A stretch of DNA of 64,000 nucleotides from Arthrobotrys musiformis (Eukaryota > Ascomycota > Orbiliomycetes > Orbiliales > Orbiliaceae). Where the stretch lies: assembly GCA_036971715.1 (NCBI GenBank), contig JAVHJL010000003.1, positions 1,178,001 through 1,242,000 of the forward strand. Direction: 5' to 3'. Below are positions 13,753 through 25,209 of this stretch, in pieces (the first letter of the stretch is position 1; every line of letters begins with the position of its first letter). Below the pieces are notes generated by a model that saw nothing but the letters and a program-made list of their open reading frames with translations, made no database searches and was not told the origin of the DNA. Both the position numbers and the translations under genes were made by a program.

Positions 13753-14762
13753 CTACATGTGCTACAAAGTTTGTCAGACCCGAACGTTAGCACGTGGATT
13801 ATCAAGTGGTCATGTTATTCTTTTTTCAACGCTTAGACTACACTTACTTGTTGTTGCATCGATGGTTGCATGGCTGAATAGCTATATATTTGATTCATGT
13901 CGTATTGAATCTGCCCATCTTGTGGATACGTGTTTCCTTGGGGATTCTGCTGGTAGTGGGCGTAGTTCGGATCCTGGGTATCGAGAGGCGCCATCCCATA
14001 TTGCTGAGGAGGCATTCCAGGCGGATGTCCCGGAGGGTGTGATGCTTGGGAACCTCCTTGCGGTGGCATCATATTTTGATGGTTTTGAGGAACCGGTGCT
14101 GTAGGGACCTGCTGTTGCGGAGCTGGATGATGGCTACTCGCTGAAGCAGCACTGCTAGCAGCACCGGTACCGCCGGCTGCAGACCTCTTGGTATGTGAAG
14201 TCGCCTCTTCCCTCGGGACGATATCTATTAAAAAGTCGTACATGTCGCTTTTGGCTAAAGCATTGGCTATATCGGATCTCTGCAGGGTTCGCCTCTTGTT
14301 CTCTTCTGCATGTATCCAGGCTCGCATCGTTACTTCCGTGATAAACATGTCGCACCCTTTGGCAAAGAGGATGGGCGCCTCGGCCGATATCATCTTGACC
14401 TCAGGGTCCGCCTTCATGACCTTTTTTATTCTAGCGAGAGGCAATTGGTGGGACTTGTAGTCGTGGTCTTCGCTTTCGAGCGATACGATCGAATGCTCCC
14501 AGTAGGTGGATAGGATGTCCTTGTAAGTGCCCTGCAGACCCTGCGATACATTGGTGAAGGGTCCTGTGTAAATGCCGACCTGTGGTTGCACACCTGCAGC
14601 AACAATCGCCGCAGACGCACCATAGTGGCCGCCGTTGTTCAAATCATAGGGTTGCTGGGGTTGCTGGGGCGGTTGTGCTGCTTGCTGCTGCTGGTGAGGA
14701 TGATGCTGGTTGATGTGCTGCATATTTTGCGGATGATGATGTTGAGAATACGACGGATCCAT
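13753..14762 (-). CDS. hapE: CCAAT-binding complex subunit HapE / Hap5 (NF-YC)
   Basis: This histone-fold subunit pairs with HapC (NF-YB) and binds HapB to recognise CCAAT boxes in the nucleus. Exon 1 is 14762-13848 (305 codons). The histone fold spans about residues 106-184 (HQLPLARIKKVMKADPEVKM, ILFAKGCDMFITEVTMRAW, RSDIANALAKSDMYDFLIDI). It is preceded by the fungal block KDILSTYWEHSIVSLE, the region that recruits Hap4-type partners. The ends are rich in Gln, His and Pro. Codon 305 abuts a perfect GTAAGT donor. Splicing to the acceptor TTTGTAG at 13762 adds a 9-nt last exon (13761-13753) encoding His-Met-stop, giving 307 aa; a GCTAAC branch site supports this. Without splicing the frame ends at 13833, giving 309 aa. 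The family call is secure and the last exon is inferred. Confidence 0.93.
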
Positions 14763-14826
14763 TGCAGGGCTTCTGGGTCAAACGGGGTTCCGAAGCGGTG
14801 TCCCGAGAGTTAAGTAGCGATGGAGA

Positions 14827-14957
14827 ATTGGTTTTGATTGGAGATACTTCTTATGATCCAAGCCAGTGAAGCTTCGACAGGTTCTGTCGCGTTAGATCTG
14901 AGTCGCGAGGTGGAATGGGAGACGATTACTGGATAGAATTGGAATTGGCGAGCCAAT
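14827..14957 (-). promoter_or_regulatory. Cluster of five CCAAT boxes upstream of HapE
   Basis: ATTGG (CCAAT on the HapE coding strand) occurs at 14827-14831, 14837-14841, 14938-14942 and 14944-14948, with an opposite-orientation CCAAT at 14953-14957. All lie 65-195 nt upstream of the HapE start. The site ending at 14841 reads CCAATCA, a full match to the fungal consensus. The motifs are visible; use by the complex is inferred. Confidence 0.55.
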
Positions 14958-17730
14958 AAATTCAGCAGGCCACCGCTCGCTTATAAACTGCTGGAAACAC
15001 TGTTGAAAGATGGCTGCAAGACGAGTCTCAGTAAAAGCAAAAACACAAGAAAAAAAAAAAAAAAAGAGAGGGAGAAAGAAAACTAAAAAGCAATAATGGT
15101 TTCGAGAGATACCAAAGGGAAGGACGAGTGGCGTGGGCCAGCAAAGATATTTTTGCACACCTCTTACATACGTGGGTACAGAAAGTACCAGGATGCAGAT
15201 GGAGGTGGTAGTTGACTAGCCCAGCGGAAGGGATTGGGAGTAGAGAGAAAAAAAAAAAAAAGCGTGATCTTGCAGCTAGATAACTACAGCCTGCCAAACA
15301 GCCGAACAAGCCAGCAGTGCAAGCCTGGCAAGCCTGGCATGCACGGGGTGACGGGTCAGGCTCGCCTTCCCCGAAGGGGCGCTATTCTATTCTTCGACTG
15401 CTAGGCCTTCCGCATATGGTGGACTTTTGTGCAATTGAACTACAGGACATGACATACCTTTGAAGAGCTAACAGATGCGTGGTGACTAGTATGGCACCGG
15501 GACAGCTACGGATCGTTCGAGCCGTAGACTAATAACTAGTACAGGTAACTTTTTGACGGGCAGTGTCTTAGCCAACAGCTGTCCGTTTATCTGATCGAAA
15601 ACGGGCTACTTTTGGAGCTATTTTCGGAATCAAGGGTCCTCTGACGAATTAATATTCTCCAAGGCTCATATACTAGATCTCTCTTGGATCTTTTCCTCTG
15701 ACGATGCAACGGGTGCTCGCTCGTTCAGAGTAATTGGGCACTCGATCAATTTTTTTCTCAGCTTCCTTCGGACAGAACCCAGATCCGGATATCTGTTCAA
15801 GGGTGGTGGTTTGCAATGTTTGCGCGGGTTCAGGCGCTTGGGAGCAGGGTAGGTGCACGTGTTCAATGCGGAACGTATGTTCCTGCTTTTCTCTTCTCGC
15901 TCGTTTCGAGTGGAACGGCCTATTTTTCCCCAAAGTTCGAACTGCGCTGCAGACCAGGGCAAGTATGTATGGGGAGAGGGAGAGATCAAAGTAGGCTCGT
16001 CAGATCGCTGGGCTCCGAGCTCTCTTATCCTTCAATGGTGCATGCAGATGGATGTGATATCGTTCTGCTTGATGCTTGGTTAGGCAGAAAGTCGCACACC
16101 TTCTCAGATCTGTGGGGTGTGTAGAAGTACCTTACTTTGCCTTTGTATGGATTTATGTACGAGCGAGTGAAGATTCGATTGAGGGAAAAGAGGATCAAAG
16201 CTGTGTGTGTATCAAGATGCAAGATGGGACGCAGTGGAACGATGAGCGGAGCCGGCAGACAGGATACTTGCAAATGCAGTGAGCGCAGCGGCTCGGGCAG
16301 AAAAAGCAATTGAAGGGATTCGGATTGCAGTTCTGAAGCAGATCAGATCAGAGCAGAGCAAACGGTCGAATCGATCGAATCTGGGAACTTGGCTGACAGG
16401 CAATATGCAATCGAGGGGAGCTCAACCGAATGGTAGAAACTGCTGAAGGATAGCAAGATCGAGGGGAAGTGACAATGATGTTTTCAATCAAGGGCACAAG
16501 GTCTTATAAGCTTATAAGCCGATTGGACTTCCCGTTGATTGTATGGTATGGTATGTACGTTATTGATTGATTGATGATGTAAATGCCAACCGGTACCTTG
16601 TAATTTGTGGACGGGGTGCAGCACAGTACATATACAGTGCAGTGCAGCGCAGTGCAGGACAGGACAGTATGCCTAGGGTGTAGATGTATAATAGACCCAA
16701 TATGACCTTGGGCTTTGGGCTTTGGGTCTTGGAGGTGGTGGTGGTGATATTTGGATGGGGCTCTTTGAGGTTTGGCGACCACGGCCGTTTAAAAACCAAA
16801 CAAGGGCAGGGCAGGGAAAGAGCCTGCTTTGCTTATCTCGACTCGAGGTTCGTAACGTAATAAAACCAGGCACAGCAGAATAGCTAATAGATAGGAATAT
16901 TATATCGCTATGATATGATGTATTCCCTTCTTCTTTCCTCTTGAAGGATTCTTTCTTTAGGCTATTAATTCGGCTGTACTGTTTGAGGACCCAGCAGCGG
17001 CGCTAGGAGAGGCTTGTAATTGTATGTGTGGATGGTGTGGGAATAGTATGGTATGGGAATAGTATAGTATAGCACTCGACAGCCTTTTTATCGACTACAC
17101 TTGCACAGATACTTCCCCGAAAGAAATAATAGAAAATGAAAAATAAAAATAAAAGAAATAGGAAATAGAAAACCCAGTGACAGTATGATAGGACCGTGGG
17201 GCTGGCTATAGCTATAGTATAGTATAGTAGAGATTTGAAAGCTGAAACGGCTATAATATTACCGATAGTAAATTAAGACGTGCGAGAGGTAGTTATAGCA
17301 GCGAGTTGTATGGACGTATGGACGTATGTAGCATGCAAGTACACAGTACCTATACTACGTATACTAGTACTACTAACTGAGTATACTCGTGGCGGGGCGC
17401 CGGTAACGTATTTGTAGGAAGCGATAGCTTTGCCTTCCTTTTTTTTTCTTTTCTTTTCTTTTCGAGTTTTCTTTTTTTTCTTTTGATTTCTTACTTGCTT
17501 TTGCCGCTAGATGATTCAAGACGGACGACGACGATTATGATGGTGATGATGATATCGATGTTGATAATAGTACGGTAATAGTAACAGTAATAATACAGGC
17601 AAGTATACCAGTAGCTAGTCTCTTATGGGGAACCGACAAAAAGAAACCCGCCAGTCTTAATTATCTCCAAAGATATAACTAGTATACTATACAGTACGAC
17701 TACCAGGACTATTATTTGCTGATTGCTCGA

Positions 17731-17748
17731 TTGATTGATTGATTGATT
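17731..17748 (+). repeat. GATT tetranucleotide repeat
   Basis: A short microsatellite of TGAT/GATT units in the HapE upstream desert, with no evident function. Confidence 0.7.
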
Positions 17749-20700
17749 ACCGGTGCTCGCTCGCTTGCTTTTCGAGAGACAGAGCTAAACAAGGTCACAG
17801 GTTCCGCAATATGCAATTGGGAGGGAAACTGACAATTGCAGATGGCTGGGGATCGATCAAAAACCCGAAGTCTTGACAGAGACGCAAGCAAACTTCTGTC
17901 GAATAAGAGGCGCAAACAGCCCTCACAACGATGTAATTCGTGGAAGTACACGGCCTTGGCTGGATAATCAATCCTGAAACGAGATAGAGAAAAGGAAAAA
18001 GAAGGAGGGGGGAAAGTATCAAAAAAATAAAATAAGGAAGATAGAAAAGAGGTGAGGGAAAGCGCTTGCTTGTAGCAGCGGCGGGAAACCTTTGGTTTGT
18101 CTCTCTTTTTCCCTTATGACTCGAGCTTGATAAACGTGGGTTTATTAAGGTTATATTCCTTGACCTTAAACAGTGCGGTGTGGATACAACTTGGTCTCGA
18201 CTAAAGCTAACTAGACTAAAGAGAGCTAAGTTGGGTTTTTAGATTTTATAAAAATGGGAGGGAGCAATAGAAGGGAATGATCCTATTGGAGTACGGCGCG
18301 AAGGTTATCGATATTGGATATACAACGATGTATGTAGTTGGAGGGGGAGAGATAGCCAGAGGAATGAAATTGCAATGGCTACTCGGACGCTTAAATATGG
18401 TTTTTCACCTTCGATCAATCGGAGGCTTCCTGCCTCGATATAATTAATTGCGATTGGGAGAGATCCAAGGCGATTGGGCGCCTTGCATTGGTCAATTTGA
18501 TGCAGCTGCAAGCCCCAGTCTCTGTATAAAGGTAATACAATGTATCTTCGTATACGATTGCAATACCGCGGATACTTCATGTAGACACGGTATACATACA
18601 TGAGCAGGAACCTTCGAGTACCTGATATATCGTCATGTCAGCCGTTTCCGGACGCCCATCTGCGGTATCGGTACGAGTACGTACGCAACCCCCCCTCCCC
18701 ACCGCTTGAAACTCCTTCCCTACCCCCACCGGCCCGACCACCACGCCAGCCAGCCAATACGGGGGCTGGAACTCGATTTGATCGAGTTAGGTAGGATCTA
18801 ACTGTACATACATACGAGCTAGGTATGTAGGCATGTAAGTATATGCATAGAAAATGCTGTGCAATTGTAATCAATCAATTCGAATTCGATTGAATTCAGC
18901 ACCCAGCCATATGCCACGGCCATGGCCACTCAGCCAGGCTTTGTGTTACACTGCACGGGTATAGTGTTTGCAGGGCTTCGCCTGCAATTGTTTGTTTTCA
19001 TTTATTGATATATATGTCCACTCATGCTGGTTTTATCGCGGCCTCGTGAACGATATGATTAATTCAATAAATTCGATAGATGAATAATTGAGTTGAATCG
19101 TACATGACTGTCCTGATCATACTCTCTCGCCTCGAATCTTCAGTTTGTTTACTTTATTACTATTTTTTTTTTTTTCGACTTCCCGTGCCAGCGAACAGGT
19201 CCTTCGAAGCGGCATATTGTTGCATACATCATGTTTATGCGAGAACAACTAGCATCGATACCACCACTACGACCACCATTTTTTATATTAGGTACTAGCT
19301 ATATCTGGTATCTGGTACTTCCATAGCCTTTCGCAATCAACCGGGTGAGTTGTACACTTATCCCTCGGTAGATATTTTGGCTTTGTCTTTTAATATCATT
19401 TGATAATAACTTTTTTCCAACTCAATAAGGCAAATTAATAACTCGAAGAATGTAATGGTGTGGACAGAATGGCCCTCAACAGCATGGGGGGTCCCGAGGT
19501 TGAGGAGGGTTTTTTCGAAATTTCGAATTCAGGGTGCATGGTGTCATACTTGCGAACCAGCCCATATGCCTCACCACGGCCCCACGGCTCCATCCATTAC
19601 CTATCTCGTCGTCGTCGAACCATGTTGATGGGACTCACCCCCAAAAAAATTAAGCTTCTTTTTTCTTTTCATGGCTCCTTTCAATCTCGGTAACGAGACC
19701 AATCGGACTTTGCATTTCACTGTTTAACCTTCCCATGGGAATATGCAAATACCCTTCGCGAGACGTCAACTGGTGTCTTTGATATCAAACCCAGCTAGCT
19801 CTCTCAGATGGATTCAATTTTTCGCTCACCCTCCACCTTGAGACTCCGAGAATCAATCCTTGACTATCAAAACCCCTTCATGAGGTTTGACCACCCACCC
19901 GGCCCACCAGCCGATATGGCCTGAGTACCCGTGAGACTACCTCAACTGTTTTGGGATGCCAGGCCAGCTTGGTCGAGGCAGAGCTGCTGCAGCCACCCCA
20001 TGCAAGGACTGCATCAGAACTGCAGTATGCGTTGTTAAAAACCACCACGACATCAATTTCTCCTTCGACCTGAAAGATCCACCACCTCTTGCGGCAAACC
20101 GGTGTCGGCTCGTGCTATTAACTATTAACGAGGGGGTACCATGGACCATGCTTGCTGCAGCGCTGGTTGCAATCTACCGCCCCCTTTGGCCCCCCCAAAA
20201 TATCAAAAGGGCAGCAAAATTGGCCATGGGACTCATCGTCTATCGGTAACGGGCATATAGTGGCCGGATAATCGTTCCAGCGCGTGCTTTTTTTTTCGAA
20301 GCTTCTGGCAAACGGAGCGGGATATTTCGACCACGGGAACGGTTTGCGTCTTTTGCTTTCGTGCCGAACTTACATGCTTCTGCTTGCCTTTGCATCTTGC
20401 GTATGTACGCTTCCTTCTGAGGCTTCCAATGTGGGATTGGAGCTTGGGTATACAGACCGGGGCATACATCGGGCGATACGAGACATTGGCTTCGCTTCTC
20501 CAGAGGTTCCGGGCTGCTGGTATCGCCAACTTCAAGCACACGATTATATTTTCCGCCTCGAAAAAAGGAAAGAAACAAAGAACAAAAACAAAACAAAAAT
20601 GTGATACTGATTCTTTTTCTAGCCTTACGAGAAGTCTTACATACATATGTACGAAAAAAACAATATGGATGTGAGATTTTGTTTTTTCTCTCTCTCATAA

Positions 20701-21917
20701 ACTCACTTTCGTCTTGACCGAAAACCCACCTGGCTTTTTTTGAACACCAGAACCAAAAAGAGCTGAAGAAAACACTGCTGTTGTCAATATTGTCTCAACT
20801 GGGCTCAATCCTTCGGCTTCATTTGGCAGTTCCGGGAGCGGTCCAAGAAGAGTGGAAAAAGAAAGAAGACCGAGGATGATGAGCACGCCTGAGATCTTGT
20901 GCGTCTCATGGCTTGCAGCTTGCATCCTAGGCCGTCGACCTCCCTTGCTCCGGTATTTGCCAAATCATATGGCATTCCACGATTCTGGGTTTGTACGATG
21001 GTTCTTTCTAGAAGAGAAGAGCTGTGAAGAGGACATACGTATGTGAATGGAGTAAGCACTATGTTCGAATGTTCACATACTCTGCTGATTGCATTGATCG
21101 CATTTTCCGGGGCTTACCACTACATGGAGTTAATGTATGCCTGGAAGTCTGTAGGGACTTACTTGCATACATAGCGGACTAGTTGACTAGTCCCTCAGTG
21201 ATGCCAGTATGGAACCGATCCGTAATAGTGGCGCACCCAATTGACTGTCACCTTATGATATCAGAGTCTTGGGAATAGGCATGATCCGCCATAAAGGTAT
21301 CACTCCACAAGCGCCCTTCGTTTCTGCACTCGCTATCACAGCTGAACAGTCATCTGACCGACACTGTGGCATCAGCAAACACCAATCTGCCCCCAAAAGG
21401 GAACTAACGAATTTGTCACGGCTTTGTTCGAGGTTTCCCAGTTTGCTAACGTTAATTGACGTCCCGAGAGGGGGGGTTTATCTACCCGCCAAACAGGCGA
21501 GCTGCGACTTGGTTTTAGGGGATGTTTCTCATGTTTGGGCACAAAGGTAGCCTGCCAATGGCGGTGGGTTATAGGTGACAGTGTGACTTCGAGGACATAA
21601 TAACTCTAGCTATCCGATATCTGTGGTTTCCCACATGGCTCGCTCGAGGTTGCGGCCGAACTCTTGGCGCCCGAATCATCGTTAGCGTGGACCCGCCAAA
21701 CAAAAAAAAAAAAACAATTCCATGCACAAAAATTTTCTTCAATCACAAACCATTGAATTTTTTCCTCTTCTTCCTTTCAATCTTGTGACCATCATCACCA
21801 CCACTCTTCTTTCCCGCCCCCCCCTCTTCAGCAAACACTTCTCCTCTTCTTCATGCCACCGTCTCCTCCCCCGCTCTGTGTCTCCACAAGCGACCGTCAC
21901 AACCTGACGTCAGCGAG

Positions 21918-23032
21918 ATGACCGATACAATCATCGTCCGAGCTCCCGGCCAGCCGTTGGCAGATTCAATGGACCCATCCGTTTCCTTCGAGGATGCAGA
22001 AATCGACGCTCTATTAACCGAAGCGGAGACGCGGATGCGGGAATCCATTGATCATCCTGCCATGGCTGTCACAAAGCATAGGTTCGTCCCCTTTCCCCCC
22101 CCCCTAATTGCATCGTTCCTTTGCCAGACTACTTGCTGAGTCTTTTTTTTTGTTCCGATATAGACTAACACCATGATAGAACCCCAAAACTAGAGACCGG
22201 TGAATCTGTAAAACCATATTTGGAAACAGGTCTCCGTGGGATCACATCGATCACAGAGTCGGGACGTAAAGCGACTGCTCCGTCGTCGTCGTCCATCGCC
22301 CGTCTGAATGCGAAGAAATCGGTAGAACTGCCGTTTATGCGCGTAGACGACCCCGTCAAGACTGAAAAGTCTAAGAAAGAGGTATATACTACCCCATCCT
22401 CCATCTTTTACTCCAACCACCATGGTTTTTTCAATTCACCTGATGAGAACATTCCCATTTTTATTTCAAACCGAGCAAACACGGCCGCCGTCTTGGGGGC
22501 ACGCTTGCACAAAATGAGGGTTATATTTGTTCATAGTTACACTGACTTTCTTCCTTTTTCAAACTTTTTTTTTTTCACATTACTTTTTATTCTTTCCTCT
22601 TTGAAAATTTTTTGCAAGGCTAACACTTCAACCTCGCCCAACCCAAACCAACAGAAACAAGACAAAACCGCCGGTCCAAACTGGTACAACATGCCCGCCA
22701 CAGCCATAACCCCCGAAATCAAACGTGACCTCCAAATGATCAAGCTCCGTAACGTCCTCGACCCCCACAAACACTTCAAAGGCGACGACTGGAAGGGGAA
22801 AATCCCAAAGTACTTCCAAATGGGCACCGTCATCGAGGGGCCGACGGAATACTACAGCGCCCGTATGAACAAGAAGGACAGGAAGAAGAGTATTGTGGAT
22901 GAAATACTGTCTAGTTCCGGGAGTAAGAGTAGGTTTAGGAAGAAGTATGATGAGATTCAGGCGAGGAAGAGGAGTGGGAAGAAGGAGTTTTATAAGAAGG
23001 TTAAGGATAAGAGGAAGAAGGGGAAGTTTTGA
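21918..23032 (+). CDS. FCF2: rRNA-processing protein Fcf2
   Basis: Fcf2 is a nucleolar component of the small-subunit processome required for early pre-18S rRNA cleavage. Three exons are seen: 21918-22081, 22180-22381 and 22655-23032 (247 aa). The Fcf2 domain fills the last exon: AGPNWYNMPATAITPEIKRD (from about residue 128), then LRNVLDPHKHFK, PKYFQMGTVIEG and EYYSARMNKKDRKKSIVDEI, with a lysine/arginine-rich tail typical of nucleolar proteins. The first donor, GTTCGT, is non-standard. Intron 2 is 273 nt, a multiple of three without in-frame stops, so a retained form would add 91 residues; however, it has a strong pyrimidine tract, a GCTAAC branch site and a CAG acceptor. It is convergent with Cdc123. 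Confidence 0.92.
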
Positions 23033-23453
23033 GAAGATTTTTATGATTGTGAGACGTGACGTCTGCATTTGGTGATTCTGTTGTGTAACATTAGCCCTTT
23101 TTTTTGGTTGTGCATGATACCCCCATACATCGAATGCTTTTATAATTGTACATTACTGTATACTACCAAAACAATAACAAGGTGGAGAAATATAATCTAT
23201 CATCATGGTCATGAATAACATATCCTCTCTCTAAAGACTATTTGTAAACGCGTATGCATATGGTGTACCTCGTGCAACATCCCTAACTCATAGCAAAAAC
23301 AAAAAATCGTAGACGCCAGTATTGCAATGCCAACATAAGCAAGGTAGGAAGCAACCCCATTAAACCCACACAATCTCAACCCAAATCCCATCAAATAAAA
23401 TCCAAAAAAAAGCCAGTGAAAAAAAAAAAAGAATAAATAGAAAAGAGGCCCTC
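23033..23453. other. Convergent intergenic region
   Basis: 421 nt between the stops of Fcf2 and Cdc123, with A/T tracts. Both 3' UTRs are expected here and no gene is seen. Confidence 0.6.
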
Positions 23454-24759
23454 TCAATCTTTCTTCTCACCCCCCTCGTCCTCATCATCACTATCACTAT
23501 CATTCACCCCAGCAGCAATCAACCCATCAACAATAGTCTTCCAATCATTCTTAAACTGCAACATGGACTCCGCACCTCCCGCAGCCGCATCGACGACATC
23601 CCTCGGCAACTTGTGCGCGGAATACGGTTGTGCGAATCCGTAAGCCTCCGGATCGTTCTTTTTGATGATTCGAAACTCCGGTTTGAAGGTTGGAGTTGAC
23701 GGGTCGATGTTGAGGATTTCTTGCCAGGAGAAGGTTAGGGTGTCGGTTTTGGGGGCGTAGGGGTTTATGTCCACCAGCCAGACGCGGGATTCGGTGAGTA
23801 GGGTTTTGGGGATGTAGACGTCGAAGACGACTGGATATCGTTAGATTATTTCATATATATTGGAATAGGGGGGGGGGCGGCTTACAATCTGCCTCCGGGA
23901 AGGTTTTTTCCAAATGCCTGGCGAAGAACTCGAGTATCAAAGCGAGAAACTCCGGTTTTTCGTTTTCGAGGAAGTCGTAGTGGTTCATATCCCGCTGGGT
24001 TATCGCGACGACCTTACGCTGTTTTACGAAGCATCGGAATTCGACGGATGTGATCACGTCCACCCACTTGCGTAATACGAGCGCGTATTGCACATCGGAT
24101 AACTGTACAAGTGCGCTGTTTTCATCGGCTGTGTCGAGGGTATCATCGAATGCGTGTTCCAGATCGTGGGTTATGAAATTTGACGATTTGAGGAGGAGGT
24201 AGATGTCAGATGGGGAGGAGCATTTGAGGGTATTCCCCAGCATGAAGGCAGCGTCTTTCGGTGCCGACCAATTCAACTTCGGGTAGACGGCACCGCCTAA
24301 TTCGGCTATGGCGGCGATGATGGCGCCGTGGACTTCTGGGAAGTTTTGGGCGGGGTTTTCGTCTTCTGCGTCCGAGTCATCGTCTGATGAGGCGTCTGTG
24401 TTTGTGGCGGAGAAGACGCCGGAGTCCCTGTCGCTGATGGGGACGACTCTGGTATATGCTTTTATATTAGCTAAAACCCCCCCTTCTTTAAAAAATGTAG
24501 ATAACTGAATGGAAAAAGAAGAATTCAAGTAATAAACTTACGGAGTATCAGGGGGGAGAATAATCCCATCGGCCTTCAAGTAATCCAAAAACTCGGTGGT
24601 CAATGGGATGACCCTGGCCTTGCCGGTAATCCCTTTGTACCGTTTGTACCATTCCGGATAGCCCGAGTTGATAATGGCCCGACGGGTCGGGAGCGGGAAG
24701 TCATTTATGGTCTTCTCCCCGTGAGTGGGTGGAAGGGGGGTGGAGGGATCAGTGGCCAT
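23454..24759 (-). CDS. CDC123: Cdc123, eIF2 assembly chaperone
   Basis: Cdc123 (D123 family) is an ATP-grasp-like protein that promotes assembly of the eIF2 heterotrimer in the cytosol. Exons are 24759-24542, 24448-23886 and 23830-23454, giving 385 aa, typical for the family. Family blocks are FPLPTRRAIINSGYPEWYKR-like sequence in exon 1, YPKLNWSAPKDAAFM (about residues 128-142), SPSDIYLLLKSSNFI (about 151-165), RKVVAITQRDMNHYDFL and LVDINPYAPKTDTLTFSWQE. An acidic stretch (about 93-103) and an acidic C-terminus are also usual. The ATG at 24759 is the first in frame; upstream codons are open but contain no ATG. Confidence 0.94.
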
Positions 24760-25209
24760 GGCTGCAGGTGGTGGGGGGATGCAATGCAATCCGATTCAAT
24801 GGTGGGGCGGCTTTGGCAACACTGAAAAAAAAAGGTTCTTGTTGGATTTGTCGGTGTGCTCTTTTTGGCGAACTGTGGCGGCCTGACCGGATTTGGTGTA
24901 CAGCTGTGTACTGCTAAAAGGCAAGGAGAGGCAATAACGAGCTCAACTGAGAGTAAATCGGGTGAGATAGTGGAATGGAGATGGATACTTTTGAAATCAT
25001 GGCCAGCAAAGCCTCTTTATATAAATTTATATAGTCGACACTAAGGGGAAGATAAGGGAGGTGGAACTCAGCGCTCGATTAAAGATTAGAGGCTGTTCCT
25101 GACTCATATGATATAATATAATGCTTATGTGTACCACCAGTTGATCAAAGCAGCGCTATGCAGCCAAACCAGATGCAATGTCGAAAAAAGAATTACAAAT
25201 AAACCGGGC
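24760..25209. other. Cdc123 promoter region
   Basis: 450 nt between the Rai1 stop and the Cdc123 start, both on the minus strand. An A/T palindromic stretch at 25018-25033 (TATATAAATTTATATA) contains a possible TATA element for Cdc123, about 260 nt before its ATG. Confidence 0.45.

Larger units (their letters stand above)
14763..21917. other. Seven-kb gene-poor region upstream of HapE and Fcf2
   Basis: This 7.2 kb divergent intergenic region contains CCAAT boxes next to HapE, several A or T homopolymers (near 15050, 15250 and 17440), GATT repeats at 17731-17748 and AT-rich microsatellite-like stretches such as TATAGTATAG around 17040-17230. Open frames up to about 150 codons occur (for example 20240-20698), but none has a recognisable domain or coherent exon structure. 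A long transcribed leader for HapE or non-coding RNAs are possible. Confidence 0.5.

Noticed and set aside
20240..20698. Minus-strand open frame of 152 codons in the HapE upstream desert
   Set aside because: No domain, biased composition, no supporting splice structure.
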